Part shown: positions 43,579 through 55,673 of the stretch, one piece after another
Position numbering within the stretch: position 1 is the stretch's first letter
Layout: every line of letters begins with the position of its first letter
Source: Azolla caroliniana
Lineage: Eukaryota > Polypodiophyta
Direction: 5' to 3'
Length of the DNA: 64,000 bases
Assembly (NCBI GenBank): GCA_043228905.1
Contig: JBHGNT010000001.1
Span: 17,050,001-17,114,000 of the forward strand
Notes under the pieces: model-generated
What the model saw: only the letters and a program-made list of their open reading frames with translations
What the model was told of the DNA's origin: nothing
Databases searched by the model: none
Position numbers and translations under genes: made by a program

Positions 43579-45463
43579 CAATATGGCACGCCCGTGGGAA
43601 AGTGCCTTGCACGTCGATCCCACATGCCTTGATGATGATATTTCTTTGACCGGAAATTCCATCGGTCCTTTCAACGATCGACTCCCTCGATCAGAGTGCT
43701 TGACTCGAACATCTTTGTCGGTCAACGAATCTTCCGCGACACGAACCTTCTCGTTCTGTCGGCTTACGAACTTTGGTAACATCATTCGGGTCGTAAAAAA
43801 GACGTTGTATGTATGTTTGTTCTTCTTTGTATCTTGTGAGTTGTGTGTGGATCACGTCCATTTCTTTTAGGTAGATGAGTTTTCGAAATTTCCTCGTTGC
43901 CCTTTGGTTATTAAAACTCTAATATATACCCTCGAACTTTTGAATTTGCAATGGGTACCCTCAAGGTTTTGAAATTTGTTGCCCTTGTCTTTGTCTTTTC
44001 CTTTCTCCTTTCTGTTTTGTCTTCCTCTCTTTCTTCATTTTTTCTCTTCTTCCTGTCTGTTGGTCCCTTTGTGTCTCCTTCTCTTCTCTTTCTTCATTTC
44101 TACTTCTCTGTCTCTCCCGGTTGCTTCTTTGTCTGTCCGTGGTTTTTGGTGTCTTTCTCTTCTTCCATGACATCTTTTTCTTCCTTCACTGTTCTTCTTC
44201 TTCCTTTCATTTCTCTTCTCTCTTCTTCTTATTTTCTGCATGTCTACCTCTTTCTTCTCTGTGTTGTCTTTGTTTTGGTTGTCATGGTTTGTCGTCTGTC
44301 CAGCTTGTTTGGCCACTCCGGCCACTGTTCGGCTATTACGGCCGCTTCGGCAGTTCCTCGGCCACTCTTTGGTCGCTCGTCCATCTCCATCTCCTGCCGT
44401 GGCCATCTCCAACCACTGATGCCGTCCTTGTCCAGCTGCCTCCGTTCGGCCACTACGACCGCTCTTAGGTCACTCTCCGGCCTCTCCTCCGTCTCTGTCG
44501 GTGTTCGGTTGTTGTCCTCCTCTTTCGACCGTGCGTTCGGTCCGTCGTCCCGGCCGTCTCGTCCACTGTTCGACAATCGGTGTGGCCGCGCCCTTTCGGC
44601 CTCACCGGCCTTTTCCATCATTGTCTCGGCCGCTGTCCAACTGCCTCTATTGCGGACTCCATCACCATCTCTATCGGTTCCCGTCCATTTGAGTCCGCCT
44701 CTATGTCTCCGGCTCCGTTGCTATCTCTGTATGGCCATAGTCTAGTGTTGCTGCTTTTTGGCCGCTCGTCCGTCGCCTTGTCCGGCGTGTTCGTCCGTTC
44801 CGGTCATCCTCTCGTCGTCTATCCGGTCATCAGTTGTCTGGTCCGGCCGCCTCCGTTTTGTCGTTGTTCGGCTGTGTCTTTTCGGCCGCCTTTGCAACCT
44901 TTTGATCATCCTTGCTATTTTGTCCGTCGCCTTGTCGCCGTCTATTCGGCCTGGTCATTGTTCGTCTGTGTCTTTTTTGTTGTCTCTCACACCACGCTTT
45001 CTGGCACATGCACTATGTCATTAACTGCACATTTGCACATTCTCGTTTCCATTCTTGCACACTCACGTAACATCCTCATTCCATAACTTCCTCTCAACAT
45101 TGTCATCGTTTTCGTACATCTTTGGCACCATTTCTTGGACATTTACACAAAACAGACCAAACAAAACATACACATATAGAGATTAATTCGCTATAGAATT
45201 ATGCGGCAGTTAATCTTCCATTTTGGACTTCTTTCGCACATTGTTGTCGCCTTTTGCACAACATCATCGATTCCATTTTTTTCTTTTTTTCTTTTTTTTT
45301 GCACATCTTCATTGCTTCTCCCACATCGTCGTTGCCATTTGGTGCATGTCATCATCATTTCTTGCTCATCTCTCCCATATCATCGTCACTATGCCTCGAA
45401 TCGCCGCGTATTATTGTTTGACTCCGTCTCCAAAGGGGGGTTGCCTTCGTGGTCGCCATAAGG
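43579..45463. other. N internal region, non-coding
   Basis: A pyrimidine-rich stretch (about 43980-44300) and a GGCCG-rich stretch (about 44320-44950). The plus-strand frame 43951-44745 is open but low-complexity (Ser, Phe, Leu) and resembles no gene. A purine tract, AAAGGGGGG, lies about 30 bp before the right LTR. Confidence 0.6.
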
Positions 45464-45976
45464 TGTTGTACGTTTTAGGGTTAGGGTTAAGGACGACAAT
45501 GATGATGAATGATAACTATGATGATTGGTAATGAAGATAGACATGGTGATGGAGAGTATGATGGTGAGAGAGATCATATAGAGAAGCATTGTGGGGTGGG
45601 GGGGTGGTGCCTAGAATGGCTCCACCCCCCTCCCAAGGGGGTTCAACGTGAGAGAGGGAGAGAGAAGAGAAAAGGTGTCAAAGAGAGAGAGAGATTAGAG
45701 AGAAATGTTCATTCATGTTTCATTCATTCCCCATAAGGGGTTAAATAGTACAAGAGGGGGTAGATACATAGGGGTGTAAGCCCCATTGAGCATTCATACT
45801 GGACACTCACTCACACCTCCTCGTATCCATCCACATGCACACACGTGTGCATGTGTTCACATACGTATAGACTCACAATTACATTTATGCCTCCTACACA
45901 TACACAACAACATCATGATAACATTCGCTCCTCGATCATCACACTTGACTCTCCATACATCTCGTACGGGGTAACA
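45464..45976. repeat. N right LTR
   Basis: 513 bp, about 98% identical to the left copy by eye. Confidence 0.9.
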
Positions 45977-46935
45977 GTCATTATGCCGATGTGTTCGATA
46001 AAGTACAACCGAATACGCTTCCTCACCATCGACCGTATGATTGCCCCATTGATTTACAACCGGGAAAAGAGCCACCATGGGGACCGATCTACAATTTGTC
46101 ACCAACCAAGCTAGAAGTCCTTCGAGCCTATATAGAAGAGAATTTGGCAAATGGTTTCATTCGACATTCAAAATCTCCAACCGGCACACCCATCTTCCTC
46201 GTCAAGAAAAAGGATGGATCACTTCGTCTCATTGTAGATTACCGTGGCTTGAATAAAGTCACCATCAAGAATAGGTACGCACTTCCCCTTATCTCGAGTC
46301 TCTTAGAACGGATCAATGGTGCAATGTTCTTCACAAATATGACTGCGTTTCGCACCAGATATGGGCACTTTGAGTATACGGTCATGCCATTCGGCATCAC
46401 TAATGTGCCAAAAGTCTTCCAACACATGGAAAATGATATATTCCGAGATCTCTTGGATGTTTGTTTGATCATGTATTTGGATGATCTATTGGTTTATTCG
46501 AAGACCCAACAAGAGCATGATTCTCACGTATTGTTAGTACTAAAACGACTTCGAGAACATGGTCTTTATGCAAAGTTGGAAAAATGTAGTTTCGAGTGCA
46601 ACCAGGTAGAATTTTTGGGCTACGTCATTTCCTCGGAAGGCATCTCCATGGATCCAACTAAGGTCAAAACGGTGGTAGAATGGAAGACTCCACGTTCGTT
46701 GCGAGATGTGCAATGCTTTTTAGGCTTTGCCAATTTCTGCCGCAAGTTTATATAGGATTACTCAAAGCTTGTTCTGCCTCTCACACAACTCACTAGGAAG
46801 GGACAATCCTTCATTTGGTCTAAAGAAGCAGACATGGCTTTTGAGGGTCTTAAGAAGGCATTTACATAATCTCCTATTTTGACTCATGTTGATCCGGAAA
46901 AACCATTCATCATCGAAGCAGACACGTCAGATTTT
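45977..46935 (+). pseudogene. E reverse transcriptase
   Basis: The frame resumes with YADVFDKVQPNTLPHH and runs through PIFLVKKKDGSLRLIVDYRG to LLERINGAMFFTN. It then jumps to MTAFRTRYGHFEYTVMPFG: about 20 residues, including the LDL motif with the first catalytic aspartate, are deleted in frame near 46340. LIMYLDDLLVYSK retains YLDD. The connection domain VQCFLGFANFCRKFI is followed by TAG at 46753-46755, and EADTSDF marks the RNase H start where Copia B inserted. Confidence 0.8.
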
Positions 46936-47221
46936 TGTTGGCATAAAAGGCCGACTCCTTCCAAATTGTATCCGTCCTAGTGTGAACTCGTTAATAAGTT
47001 AGGGCTTAGTATATAAGAGAATACCTAACATTGTAATGAGTGATGATGAGTGTAATTCTGAGAGAGAGAAAACGCTTTGTGCAGAAACAAGAAGCTTTCC
47101 ATTGAAGCTCGTATCTGTGTAAGTCTCAATCAGCCCTTTCTACTTTCTGTTTACATTGTTTGTTGTTCATAGCCAAAAGATCCGAACAAACACTTCCGCA
47201 TAAACACCGACATATTCCACA
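46936..47221 (+). repeat. B left LTR
   Basis: 286 bp, TGTTGG...CACA ends. Carries TATATAAG at about 47010. Confidence 0.92.
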
Positions 47222-47321
47222 ACTGATATCAGAGCCGAATCTTTGCTTTTCGGCGGCAACAGACAACAGAAGAAGCTGAAAGAAAATACTAGGTCAGAAA
47301 TCTCAAATCTACAGATAGAAT

Positions 47322-48120
47322 ATGGCTTCAACATTCGGAACAGAAGTTGAAATAAAAAAATTCGATGGCAAAAACTTTGCCCTGTGGAAGGAGATGATGG
47401 AGGATGTGTTGATCATTCGAAGACAGGTCGAAGCCATTTGGCACAGCGAAAAACCTGCTTCAATGACAACTGAGGAGTGGAGATCAACGGATGAAATCGC
47501 ACGCTCCACTATCCAAATGCATCTGGCTGAAAACGTTTATTTCAGCATGGCAAGAGAGACGACAACGTTCTCATTATGGGAGAAATTACAGGCCGTATAT
47601 TAGAAGAAGTCCTCATCCTCAAAACTGATATTGATCAAACAATTGTTCAACATGAAGATGAAAGAGACTGATTCGGCAACCTCCCACATCAACACCTTCA
47701 GCCGGGTGTTGTCAGAGCTCTCGTCACAAGGGATCAATGTCAAAGAAGAAGTGAAAGCCCTTGCCCTCCTATCGAGCTTGCCGGCGAGTTGGGAGTTATT
47801 CTATATGACTTACGCCAATAGCCGACCAATCCTAATTCTGGACGAAACAACCGGCCAAGTCCTCACAGAGGACATCAGGCCAAAATCGATGGGACTAACC
47901 ATTGATGAGTCGGTAGAAGCCCATCACTCGACCGACAGAGTCGAACAAAAGAACAAGCTGACATAACCGATCATCACTACAGCCGATCGAAAACAAGGGG
48001 TGACCGACAACGGTCGAAGTCAAGAACGGGCCGAACAAGTGAGTACTGCACACAGTGCAGGAAAGCTGGCCACAATGTTGCCGATTGCTGGTCAGTAAAA
48101 AGAAAAGAGAGTGGTCGGCG
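47322..48120 (+). pseudogene. B gag
   Basis: MASTFGTEVEIKKFDGKNF opens a typical Copia gag; the UBN2 region shows SLWEKLQAVY, LFNMKMKETDSATSHI and ALLSSLPASWE. The knuckle CTQCRKAGHNVADC lies at about 48050-48092 after a frameshift. TAG and TAA stops occur at 47601 and 47964. Confidence 0.8.
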
Positions 48121-49942
48121 ATTCGAGTGGAACCGGGGACGTTTCGACTCGGACCACTCTCTAGTTGGCAACCAGATCAATGTTGCCGACACCCGATCCG
48201 GAGAAATCCTCTCCCTAGAGGATTCGATGATTGGAGAAGTCCTCTATAGTGCACAAGTTGCACACACGTGTCTACTAGACTCTGGTGCCACATTTCACGT
48301 GACCCCCAACGTTGAATGGTTCTCGAACTATTCAACCGACGCCAATGGCACAGTCCGACTAGGAAACGGGTAGGAGTGCAAGATAGCCGAAACTGGGGAG
48401 GTTCCCATTAGATTGCCAAATGGCAACACAATAACCATGCACCGAGTTCAGCACGTACCCGATCTAAAGAGGAGTCTAGTCTCCATCGGCATGTTAGCCG
48501 AAGACGGGTATCGAACGACTCTACACGAGTCGACATGGGTGATTAGCCCAGGAAACCTCAAAATCAGTAGTGGGCATAAGTATAATAATCTATACCCATT
48601 GATGGAAATCAACCTTGAAGGGGCCGTGAACGTAGCCGAGAAAACCGACACGAACTTATGGCATGGCCGACTTGGCCACACATCTCAAGCCGGACTTGAT
48701 CGGTTGATGTCAGTTGGCTACATCCCGAAACTCCAGGCAAAGACGGACTTTTGTGAGCACTATCGATATGGGAAATAGACTCGAAGTCCGCACTCTCTTC
48801 ACTACGAGACGATACGACAACGCCTATAGCTTGTGCACACAGACATATGTGGGCCCATGCTAGAGTGATCACTAGGAGGCTCCCAGTACTTCATCACATT
48901 CGTAGATGATTGTACATGGAAAGTTTGGGCATACTCCATCAAGTCCAAAGATGAAGCGCTCGAGGTCTTCACTCGATGGATATTTGAAAAGGAGAACCGT
49001 TCGGGACACAGAGTGAAGACACTCCGATCCGACAACGGAGGTGAGTACACCTCCAGAGCCTTCAAGCAGTACCTGCCCGAAAAAGGGATCCGGCATCAAA
49101 AGACCGTTCCTTACACACCCATGCAGAATGGGGTGGTTGAATGGATCAACCGAATGATCCAGGAGAGGGTGATTGCAATGCTCCAGCAAGCCGGATTGAA
49201 GCTGGAATTTTGGGCCGAGGCATTGCAGATGGCAGTGTACCTGATAAATCTGGTGTCGTCAAGAGCAATTAGGCTCAAAGTGCCACAGGCACTATGGTCA
49301 GGAAAACAACCGACCTACGATAGGCTCCGGATATTCGGATGCGAAGCCTACACATTCATCCCCAGGGGCAAAAGGACGAAGTTGGCACCCCATGCAACAA
49401 AGTGCATATTTCTCGGTTATGGAACCGATGGGAACTTCGACTATTGGCTATGGGACCCTAAGAACCGAAAATTGATCCGGAGCAGCGACGTAGTCTTCAA
49501 TGAAGACTCTATCTTTTCTCAGCGGAACCAACAGAAAATAGTTGGTAAGAAGGTATGCTTCAAAGATGACAACATTGTCATAGAAGGACTGACCCAACGG
49601 GTCGAATCGGAGACTTTACAAATAGTCGAACTCCAACAAGCTGCCAACTTCCCTGCTGACACCGAATCAACAACAAGTCTTATTGTCAAACCTAAAGAAA
49701 AAGTCTTCAAAGACACAACCGAATCGACAAGAGTCGACAAAGGCAAAGTTACTAAGAGACAAGTTAGAATTGAGTCGACAACAACCATAGGGGAGAACAA
49801 CCAGACACCGCCGAAATCCCAAACTGAGGGCGGGACACCTAACAAGAATCCTGAGACAATTGGTTCAACAAATACCGATCGTCAATCCGAACCGATCGAA
49901 GAATCTGAACAAGATATTACGGAACCCAGGAGATCTGGATGA
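48121..49942 (+). pseudogene. B protease and integrase
   Basis: The protease site TCLLDSGATFHVTPN is at about 48270-48310. The pre-integrase finger TNLWHGRLGHTSQAGLDRL has both histidines, but its last cysteine is tyrosine (FCEHYRYGK). The integrase core shows LVHTDICGPM, KTLRSDNGGEYTSRAFKQ and PYTPMQNGVVEWINRM, so the D,D,E residues remain. The C-terminal domain GCEAYTFIPRGKRTKLAPHA and KCIFLGYGTDGNFDYWLWD follows. Several TAG stops interrupt it (48371, 48777, 48830). Confidence 0.8.
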
Positions 49943-50089
49943 GCTTGAAGGCAAACGAAGTTTTATCAACCGGGCCTCAACTACGTCCACTACATGGATG
50001 CAGGCAAACCACACACATATGACAAAGCTATGGCCACACCGGACGCTGAAACATGGCTGCAAGCCATGAAATCCGAAATGGACTCGATT

Positions 50090-51587
50090 CATTAGAATTA
50101 GACATGGGAGCTGGTCGAACTACTAGCAGGAAGAAAACCGCTACCTTGCAAATGGGTGTTCCGATACAAGTATGTATCCGACTTAGAGAAACCCAAGTAC
50201 AAAGCTTGACTTGTTGCGAAAGGATTCAAACAGGAATATGGGGTCGACTATGACGAAATATTCTCACCAGTAGTCAAGATGACCACCCTCCGACTCCTAC
50301 TAGGAGTCATGGAGATAGAAGATCTACAACTTGAGTAGATGGATGTAAAGACGACATTCCTACACGGAGATATGGAAGAAGACATATACATGTCTCAATC
50401 GGAAGGCTTCACGGTGACGGGGGAGGACAGTCACCTCGTATGTCGACTAAAGAAAAGTGTATATGGCCTAAAACAAACACCGAGAATGTGGTACTAGAAG
50501 TTTGACTCCTACATATGGTAGCTTGGATACAACCGATCAAACTCTGACCCATGCATCTATGTTCGGCAATAGGCCGATGAGTCAAGGATCTATTTGATCC
50601 TATATGTTGACGACATGTTGATTGTAGGGAAAAATCAAGCAGAGATCGGTAAGCTGAAGCGAAGCCTTCACACAAAGTTTGCGATGAAGAAACTCAGACA
50701 AGCTCGACACATACTAGGCATGAGGATAGAGCAAAATTGGACAACCAAAAGTCTTCGACTCTCCTAGTCCAAATACATTCACAAGGTGCTAAAGCAATTC
50801 AACATGGAGAATGCGACGCCAACACTGACACTGTTTCCGATGTCGATCAGACTATCGGATAGAGACTCTCCTGCAACGGACAAGGAGAGAGAGCTTAATG
50901 GAAAGATACCCTACGCATCGGCAGTAGGAAGTATCATGTACGCAATGGTGGCGACCCGACCCAATCTAGCTTATGCCATAGGGGTGGTCAGTAGGTACAT
51001 GTCAAACCCAGGAAAGAAGCATTGGGAGGCCGTCAAGCACATCCTTAGGTATCTGAAAGGAAGCATGGATGCACAGCTGACATTCGGTTCGACAACATCA
51101 ACCGAAGTCGAAGGCTACACCGATTCTGACTATGTCGGAAACACGAACAAGCAGAAATCGACATTAGGCTACATATTCACCTATGGTGGTGGTGCGATAT
51201 CATGGAGGTCGAAACTGTCTACCACAGAAGCCGGGTACATAGCAACATCGGAAGCAACGAATGAAGCGATCTGGCTTCGAAACTACAAGCCGAACCAACC
51301 GACCAACACCGACCATCTATTGCGACTCACAGAGAGCAATACATCTTATCAACAACCCCATCTATCATGCGAAGACGAAGCACATTGAGGTGCGGTATCA
51401 TCATATCCGGGAGCTCATCACCGAGAAGAAACTCAAAGTCTGGAAGATCGACACCGAGGTGAACATCGCCGATTGCCTGACGAAGCCACTCCCAGATCAA
51501 TGCTTCGGAACGCTAAGGACGAAGTTGGGGCTACGACAAGCGAGCGAGCAAAAGAAAGCCGAACGAGGAGCAGAAGGTAAGAGCTGA
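50090..51587 (+). pseudogene. B reverse transcriptase and RNase H
   Basis: [71 protein letters not shown] and YLILYVDDMLIVGKN (YVDD) mark a Copia reverse transcriptase. The RNase H shows VEGYTDSDYVGNTNKQKSTL and TTEAGYIATSEATNEAIWL; its end, HIEVRYHHIRELITEKKLKV, is in another frame from about 51290. At least seven TAG stops lie at expected Trp or Gln codons. Confidence 0.8.
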
Positions 51588-51738
51588 CCGACAACTCATA
51601 CTATACCTCTGCCAACTCGGCTACTTGCCGACAGACTTGTAACATAAGATCTAGTTAAAATTGTAATCTAGGTTTACGAGGGAGAAAACCCCAAGCACTT
51701 GTACATGCAAGAAAGACTAGTCCTTTTACGGGGGAGTT

Positions 51739-52024
51739 TGTTGGCATAAAAGGCTGACTCCTTCCAAATTGTATCCGTCCTAGTGTGAACTTGTTAATAA
51801 GTTAAGGCTTACTATATAAGCGAATACCTAACATTGTAATGAGTGATGACGAGTGTAATTCTGAGAGAGAGAAAACTCTCTATGTAGAAACAAGAAGCTT
51901 TCCATTGAAGCTCGTATTTGTGTAAGTGTCAATAAGCCCTTTCTACTTTCTATTTACGTTGTTTGCTGTTCATAGCAAAACGATCCGAGCAAACACTTCC
52001 GCATAAACACCGACATATTCCACA
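51739..52024 (+). repeat. B right LTR
   Basis: 286 bp, same ends as the left copy. Confidence 0.92.
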
Positions 52025-52859
52025 ATTTTGCGTTGGGTAGCATTCTGTCACAACAAGGCGATGATGAAAAGCTCCATCCTGTGGCTTTCCACTCACGCAA
52101 GTTTGACGCCACCGAAATCAACTATGAAATTCATGATAAGGAGCTATTAGCAATAGTGGACTCTTTTACGCAATGGAGGCCTTTTCTAGAGGGATCTTAT
52201 CATCAAGTCACTGTACTCAGTGATCACAAAAACCTTGCCTACTTTTAGAATGCTCATGTGTTAAATCGACGTCAAGCTCAGTTGGCCCAATTCCTCACTC
52301 ATTTCGACTTCAAAATTACATATCATCCGGGGAAGCAACAAGGGAAGGCATATGCATTATCACGACACTTGTATTTAGCACTGCGTCTTGGCGATCCGGC
52401 TTTCGATCACCAAAAGCAAGTAATCCTAGGACTAGCACGACTGCAAGCAATGCAGGTCTTCGGAATGCCCTTGGATTCCCACGTTATCGATACCATACGT
52501 GAGGACTTGAAGACAGATGCTTTCGCCCAAGCCATTCTAGCATAAATTGGTCCCTCTCGAGCATCTTGTTCACAATCGTAATAACCAGGTACGGACTATC
52601 GACAATTCCAATGTCATGCTGGATTACTATTCTTTAAGAAACTCTTGTATGTTCCTAATGTTTCTTGTCTCCTTCAAGTAGTCCAAAAATTGTCATGACA
52701 CATATACAGCTGGGCATTTTGGTAGTACTAAAACATTAGATTTAGTACAACGATCATTCTGGTGGCCCCATATGCGACAATTTGTCGAAGATTTTGTTGA
52801 GACTTGTGATACATGTTGCTGAGCAAAAATGCCAAGGCATCATCCGTATGGTTTATTAG
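52025..52859 (+). pseudogene. E RNase H and integrase finger, broken off
   Basis: ALGSILSQQGDDEKLHPVAF, NYEIHDKELLAIVDSFTQW and ITYHPGKQQGKAYALS are the E RNase H. A TAG follows LAYF at 52246. The integrase finger AGHFGSTKTLDLVQRSFWWP, ETCDTCC lies at 52710-52820 after frameshifts, and the sequence leaves E at about 52859. Confidence 0.75.
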
Positions 52860-53620
52860 AAACAAGTTGTTTTCAGTTTGCCAAAGTTTAGTGGTCGGAA
52901 GGCTCATGTATGTGAGGCCTTCCAACTCGGGAAGCAACACCGGCTTCCATTCCCCATCGAACGAAACCGGAGCCTTAACAAGCTCGACCTTATTCATTTA
53001 GATGTATAGGGACTGACACAGAATGGTAGTCTTGGCGGGTGTCGATACTTCATCTCCTACATTGACGACTATAGCCGGCACACATGGATCTATCTCATCG
53101 AGCGGAAGAGCGAAGTCTTCAAGTGTTTCTGGAAACGGAGAGGAAGATCAAGTGCCTGTAGTTGGATGGCGGAAAAGAATATTTTTCCGGTCAATTCAAC
53201 ACTTATCTACAGCAAAAAGGAATTCGAAGAGAGTTCAGCTGCAGATACACATCGGAGCAAAACGGTGTGGCCGAAAGGAGGAACTAGTTGCTTATTGACG
53301 CGGCAAGGGTGATCCTGGAGGAGAAGATTATGCCTAAATTCTACTGGGCTGAGGTGGTCCGAACGGCCGTGTACATCCAAAACCGGATTGGTGACAAGGT
53401 GTCCGCGCATGAGTTGTATTTCGGGCACAATCCGAATTTCAGACACCTTCGGATATTCGGTAGCATTGCATATGTGCATGTGCCGGATAAAAAGCTGAGG
53501 AAATTGGATGCAAAGTTGGAGATGTGCATCTTAGTCGGTTACTCACATGAGCAAAAGGGGTATAAGTGTTATAACCCCCGGACGAAGCAGGTCTGAGTTA
53601 GCCAGGATGTTGAGTTTGAT
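52860..53620 (+). pseudogene. D integrase
   Basis: KIKCL and GKEYFSGQFNTYLQQKGIRR precede RYTSEQNGVAERRN with the catalytic glutamate region, then VILEEKIMPKFYWAEVVRTA, HELYFGHNPNFRHLRIFG and CILVGYSHEQKGYKCYNPR. Stops (TAG, TGA) occur at 53007, 53157, 53287 and 53594. Confidence 0.8.
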
Positions 53621-55094
53621 GAGACGGCATCATGGTATGCCTTACCGGCTCCGACTTCCGACCCCGACCCGATACTAGAGGATGAGGCTAGTGAGCCTGA
53701 ACCGGTCTAGTTAGAAGATGAAGGGTTTGAGACTCTTGATGAGTCCGGAATCGTTTCGGTTGAGCGGGCCGAACTAGTGGCTGAGTTAGGATGACCAGTC
53801 GGATGAGGAACCAACGAGTAGTGGAGACTCTGTCGTGCTCTCCCTGTGCAAGGAACCGAGGAGATGGTTCACGTGCAAAGAGAAGGGGAAGAAGAAGATA
53901 CCAGAATACGAAACTGGCAACGTTGAGTTGGATAGGAGCGAATCCGACTCTGGAAAGGATAAAGGTGGATCTTCGGGAACGAAGTTCGAAGCGGCCAAGA
54001 AGGGCCTCAAACCGGGTAACGATAGATTATGCCAGTCTTCCTGCCAGAAGAACCCTGTGAAACGGTACGGGTACAATGAGTACATGGTGCATCACTATGT
54101 GTACATGACCAAGGTGGCGAAAGTGCATGAGCTGGAGAGCTACGCAGAAGCGGCAAAGGACGCGAATTGGCGTGTCGCTATGGAGGAAGAAATGCAACTA
54201 CTTGATGCAAACGACACATGGGACCTAGTTGACCCTCCCCAACACTGTAAACTGATCGGATGTAAGTGGGTGTACAAGGTAAAGTAAAATGACTCCCCGA
54301 CACTGTAAACTATTCGGTGAACCGGTACAAGGCCCGGTTAGTGGCAAAGGGATACGCACAAACCCACAGAATCGACTAGGACGAGACCTTCACTCCGGTA
54401 GCAAAGATGACGACGGTTCGTGTGGTGCTGGCGGTTGTAGCGGCAAGGGGGTGGAATCTTCACTAGATGGACGTGAAGAATGCATTTCTTCAAGGTGATC
54501 TTGAAGAAAAGTTCTTTATCATCCAACCCTCGATTTTCAGTCGGAGATGAACAAGTCGGTGGTATGCCGGCTGAAGAAGTTACTTTATGGCTTAAAGCAA
54601 GCCCCTCGAGCTTGGAATGCGAAGATCACGCACTGGTTGCATAAGATGGGGTTTGCGGCCTCCAAGTCTGACTCTTCCTTGTTCATTCGACAAGGTCCAG
54701 ATGGTCCAGTTTGCATCTTGCTATATGTTGATGATCTAGTCATCACCGGACCCGGAGTTGATGAAATCAGCCGAGTCAAGTCCAACTGTCCGATGCATTT
54801 GAGATGAAGGACCTGGGGGACCTTCATTATTTCCTTGGGATCGAGGTGATCCAAACCCCCGAAGGCATATTTCACTCACAAAGACACTATGTGTTGAATA
54901 TGTTGTACAAGTTCAGCATGAAGGAATGCCAACCGATCTCCACACCCCTGGACCGGAACCAGAATCTTCGTCCCGACTCTGGACCAACCTGCGATGAGAA
55001 GCGGTTTCGACAAATCGTTGGAAGCCTTATATATTTGATAGTCACCCGACCCAACATCGGTTATCCAGTTGGCGTGATCAGCCAATATATGTAG
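53621..55094 (+). pseudogene. D reverse transcriptase
   Basis: Acidic linker (ILEDEASEPEPV) then [81 protein letters not shown] with YVDD, and DLGDLHYFLGIEV. Short indels shift the frame at about 54285, 54545 and 54800. Confidence 0.8.
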
Positions 55095-55673
55095 AAGCCG
55101 ACCGTGGAACACCTTTTGTGCGCGCATCGAATTTTGCGATATGTGAGTGGCACGGAGGACCGAGGACTGTTATACCAGCATTGTATAACCGAAGAGCTAG
55201 TCGGCTACACCGATGCCGACTGTGCCGGCAATGCATCAGATCGCCGATCCACCTCCGGCTATATGTTTTCCCTTGGTAGCACGGCTGTTGCGTGGAGCAG
55301 CAAAAAGCAGCCAACAGTGGCCCTTTCGAGCACTGAGGCTGAATACCGGGGCAGTATCGTTGCCACCTATGAAGCCATTTTGCTCCTGCGACTCCTACAT
55401 GACCTACGGATGGAGGTGCCGACCCTGATCCTGATCTACTACGACAACATCAGCAGCATGCAACTCGCCAAGAACCCCGTAATCCATGCTCACACAGAGC
55501 ACATTGAAGTGCACTACCACTTCTTGTGTGAGCGTGTCCTGAGCGGCGAAGTCGAACTTCGGTATGTTCATACGGATTGGCAAGTTGCCGACATCTTTAC
55601 GAAACTGCTCGGATCGGACAAGTTGCAACACTTCACCGAAATGCTTGGTGTTCAGCATCTCAACGTGCCACAC
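55095..55673 (+). pseudogene. D RNase H
   Basis: LRYVSGTEDRGLLYQHCITE, VGYTDADCAGNASDRRSTSG, ALSSTEAEYRGSIVATYEAI and HIEVHYHFLCERVLSGEVEL form a complete Copia RNase H with the expected acidic residues (TDAD, STEAEY). The frame from 55104 is open. Confidence 0.85.

Larger units (their letters stand above)
43069..45976. mobile_element. Non-autonomous LTR retrotransposon N, 2.9 kb
   Basis: Two LTRs of 510 bp (43069-43578) and 513 bp (45464-45976) enclose 1.9 kb with no recognisable retrotransposon gene. Both begin TGTTGT and end GTAACA, and the element is flanked by a perfect 5 bp duplication GTCAT (43064-43068 and 45977-45981). It splits the E polyprotein between PEKYCH and YADVFD. The LTRs differ by about seven substitutions and two small indels, so the insertion is recent. 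It must depend on proteins of another element. Confidence 0.92.
46936..52024 (+). mobile_element. Ty1/Copia retrotransposon B, complete with LTRs and duplication
   Basis: Two LTRs of 286 bp each (46936-47221, 51739-52024) bound a Copia gag-protease-integrase-reverse transcriptase-RNase H region. The 5 bp duplication ATTTT (46931-46935, 52025-52029) is perfect, and removal rejoins E RNase H as TSDF|ALGSILSQ. The primer-binding site CTGATATCAGAGCC (tRNA-Met type) follows the left LTR and a purine tract, GGGGGAG, precedes the right LTR. The LTRs differ at about 19 of 286 positions by eye. Many stops and frameshifts make it defective. Confidence 0.93.
40029..52859 (+). mobile_element. Ty3/Gypsy retrotransposon E (Tf1/Tcn1-like), carrying three insertions, 3' end lost
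   Basis: After removal of the insertions at 40748-41481, 43069-45976 and 46936-52024 the order is LTR, gag, zinc knuckle, protease, reverse transcriptase, RNase H, integrase finger. Protein segments such as EPPWGPIYNLSP, GFIRHSKSPTGTPI and DYRGLNKVTIKNRY are typical of the Tf1/sushi/Tcn1 branch known from fungi, animals and seed-free plants. It stops at about 52859 within the integrase, joined to element D. No chromodomain or 3' LTR remains. Confidence 0.8.

Noticed and set aside
43951-44745. 264-codon open frame in element N
   Set aside because: Low-complexity Ser/Phe/Leu from a pyrimidine-rich tract, no recognisable domain.
53023-53298. Separate ORF within D
   Set aside because: A shifted frame of the integrase, without motifs.
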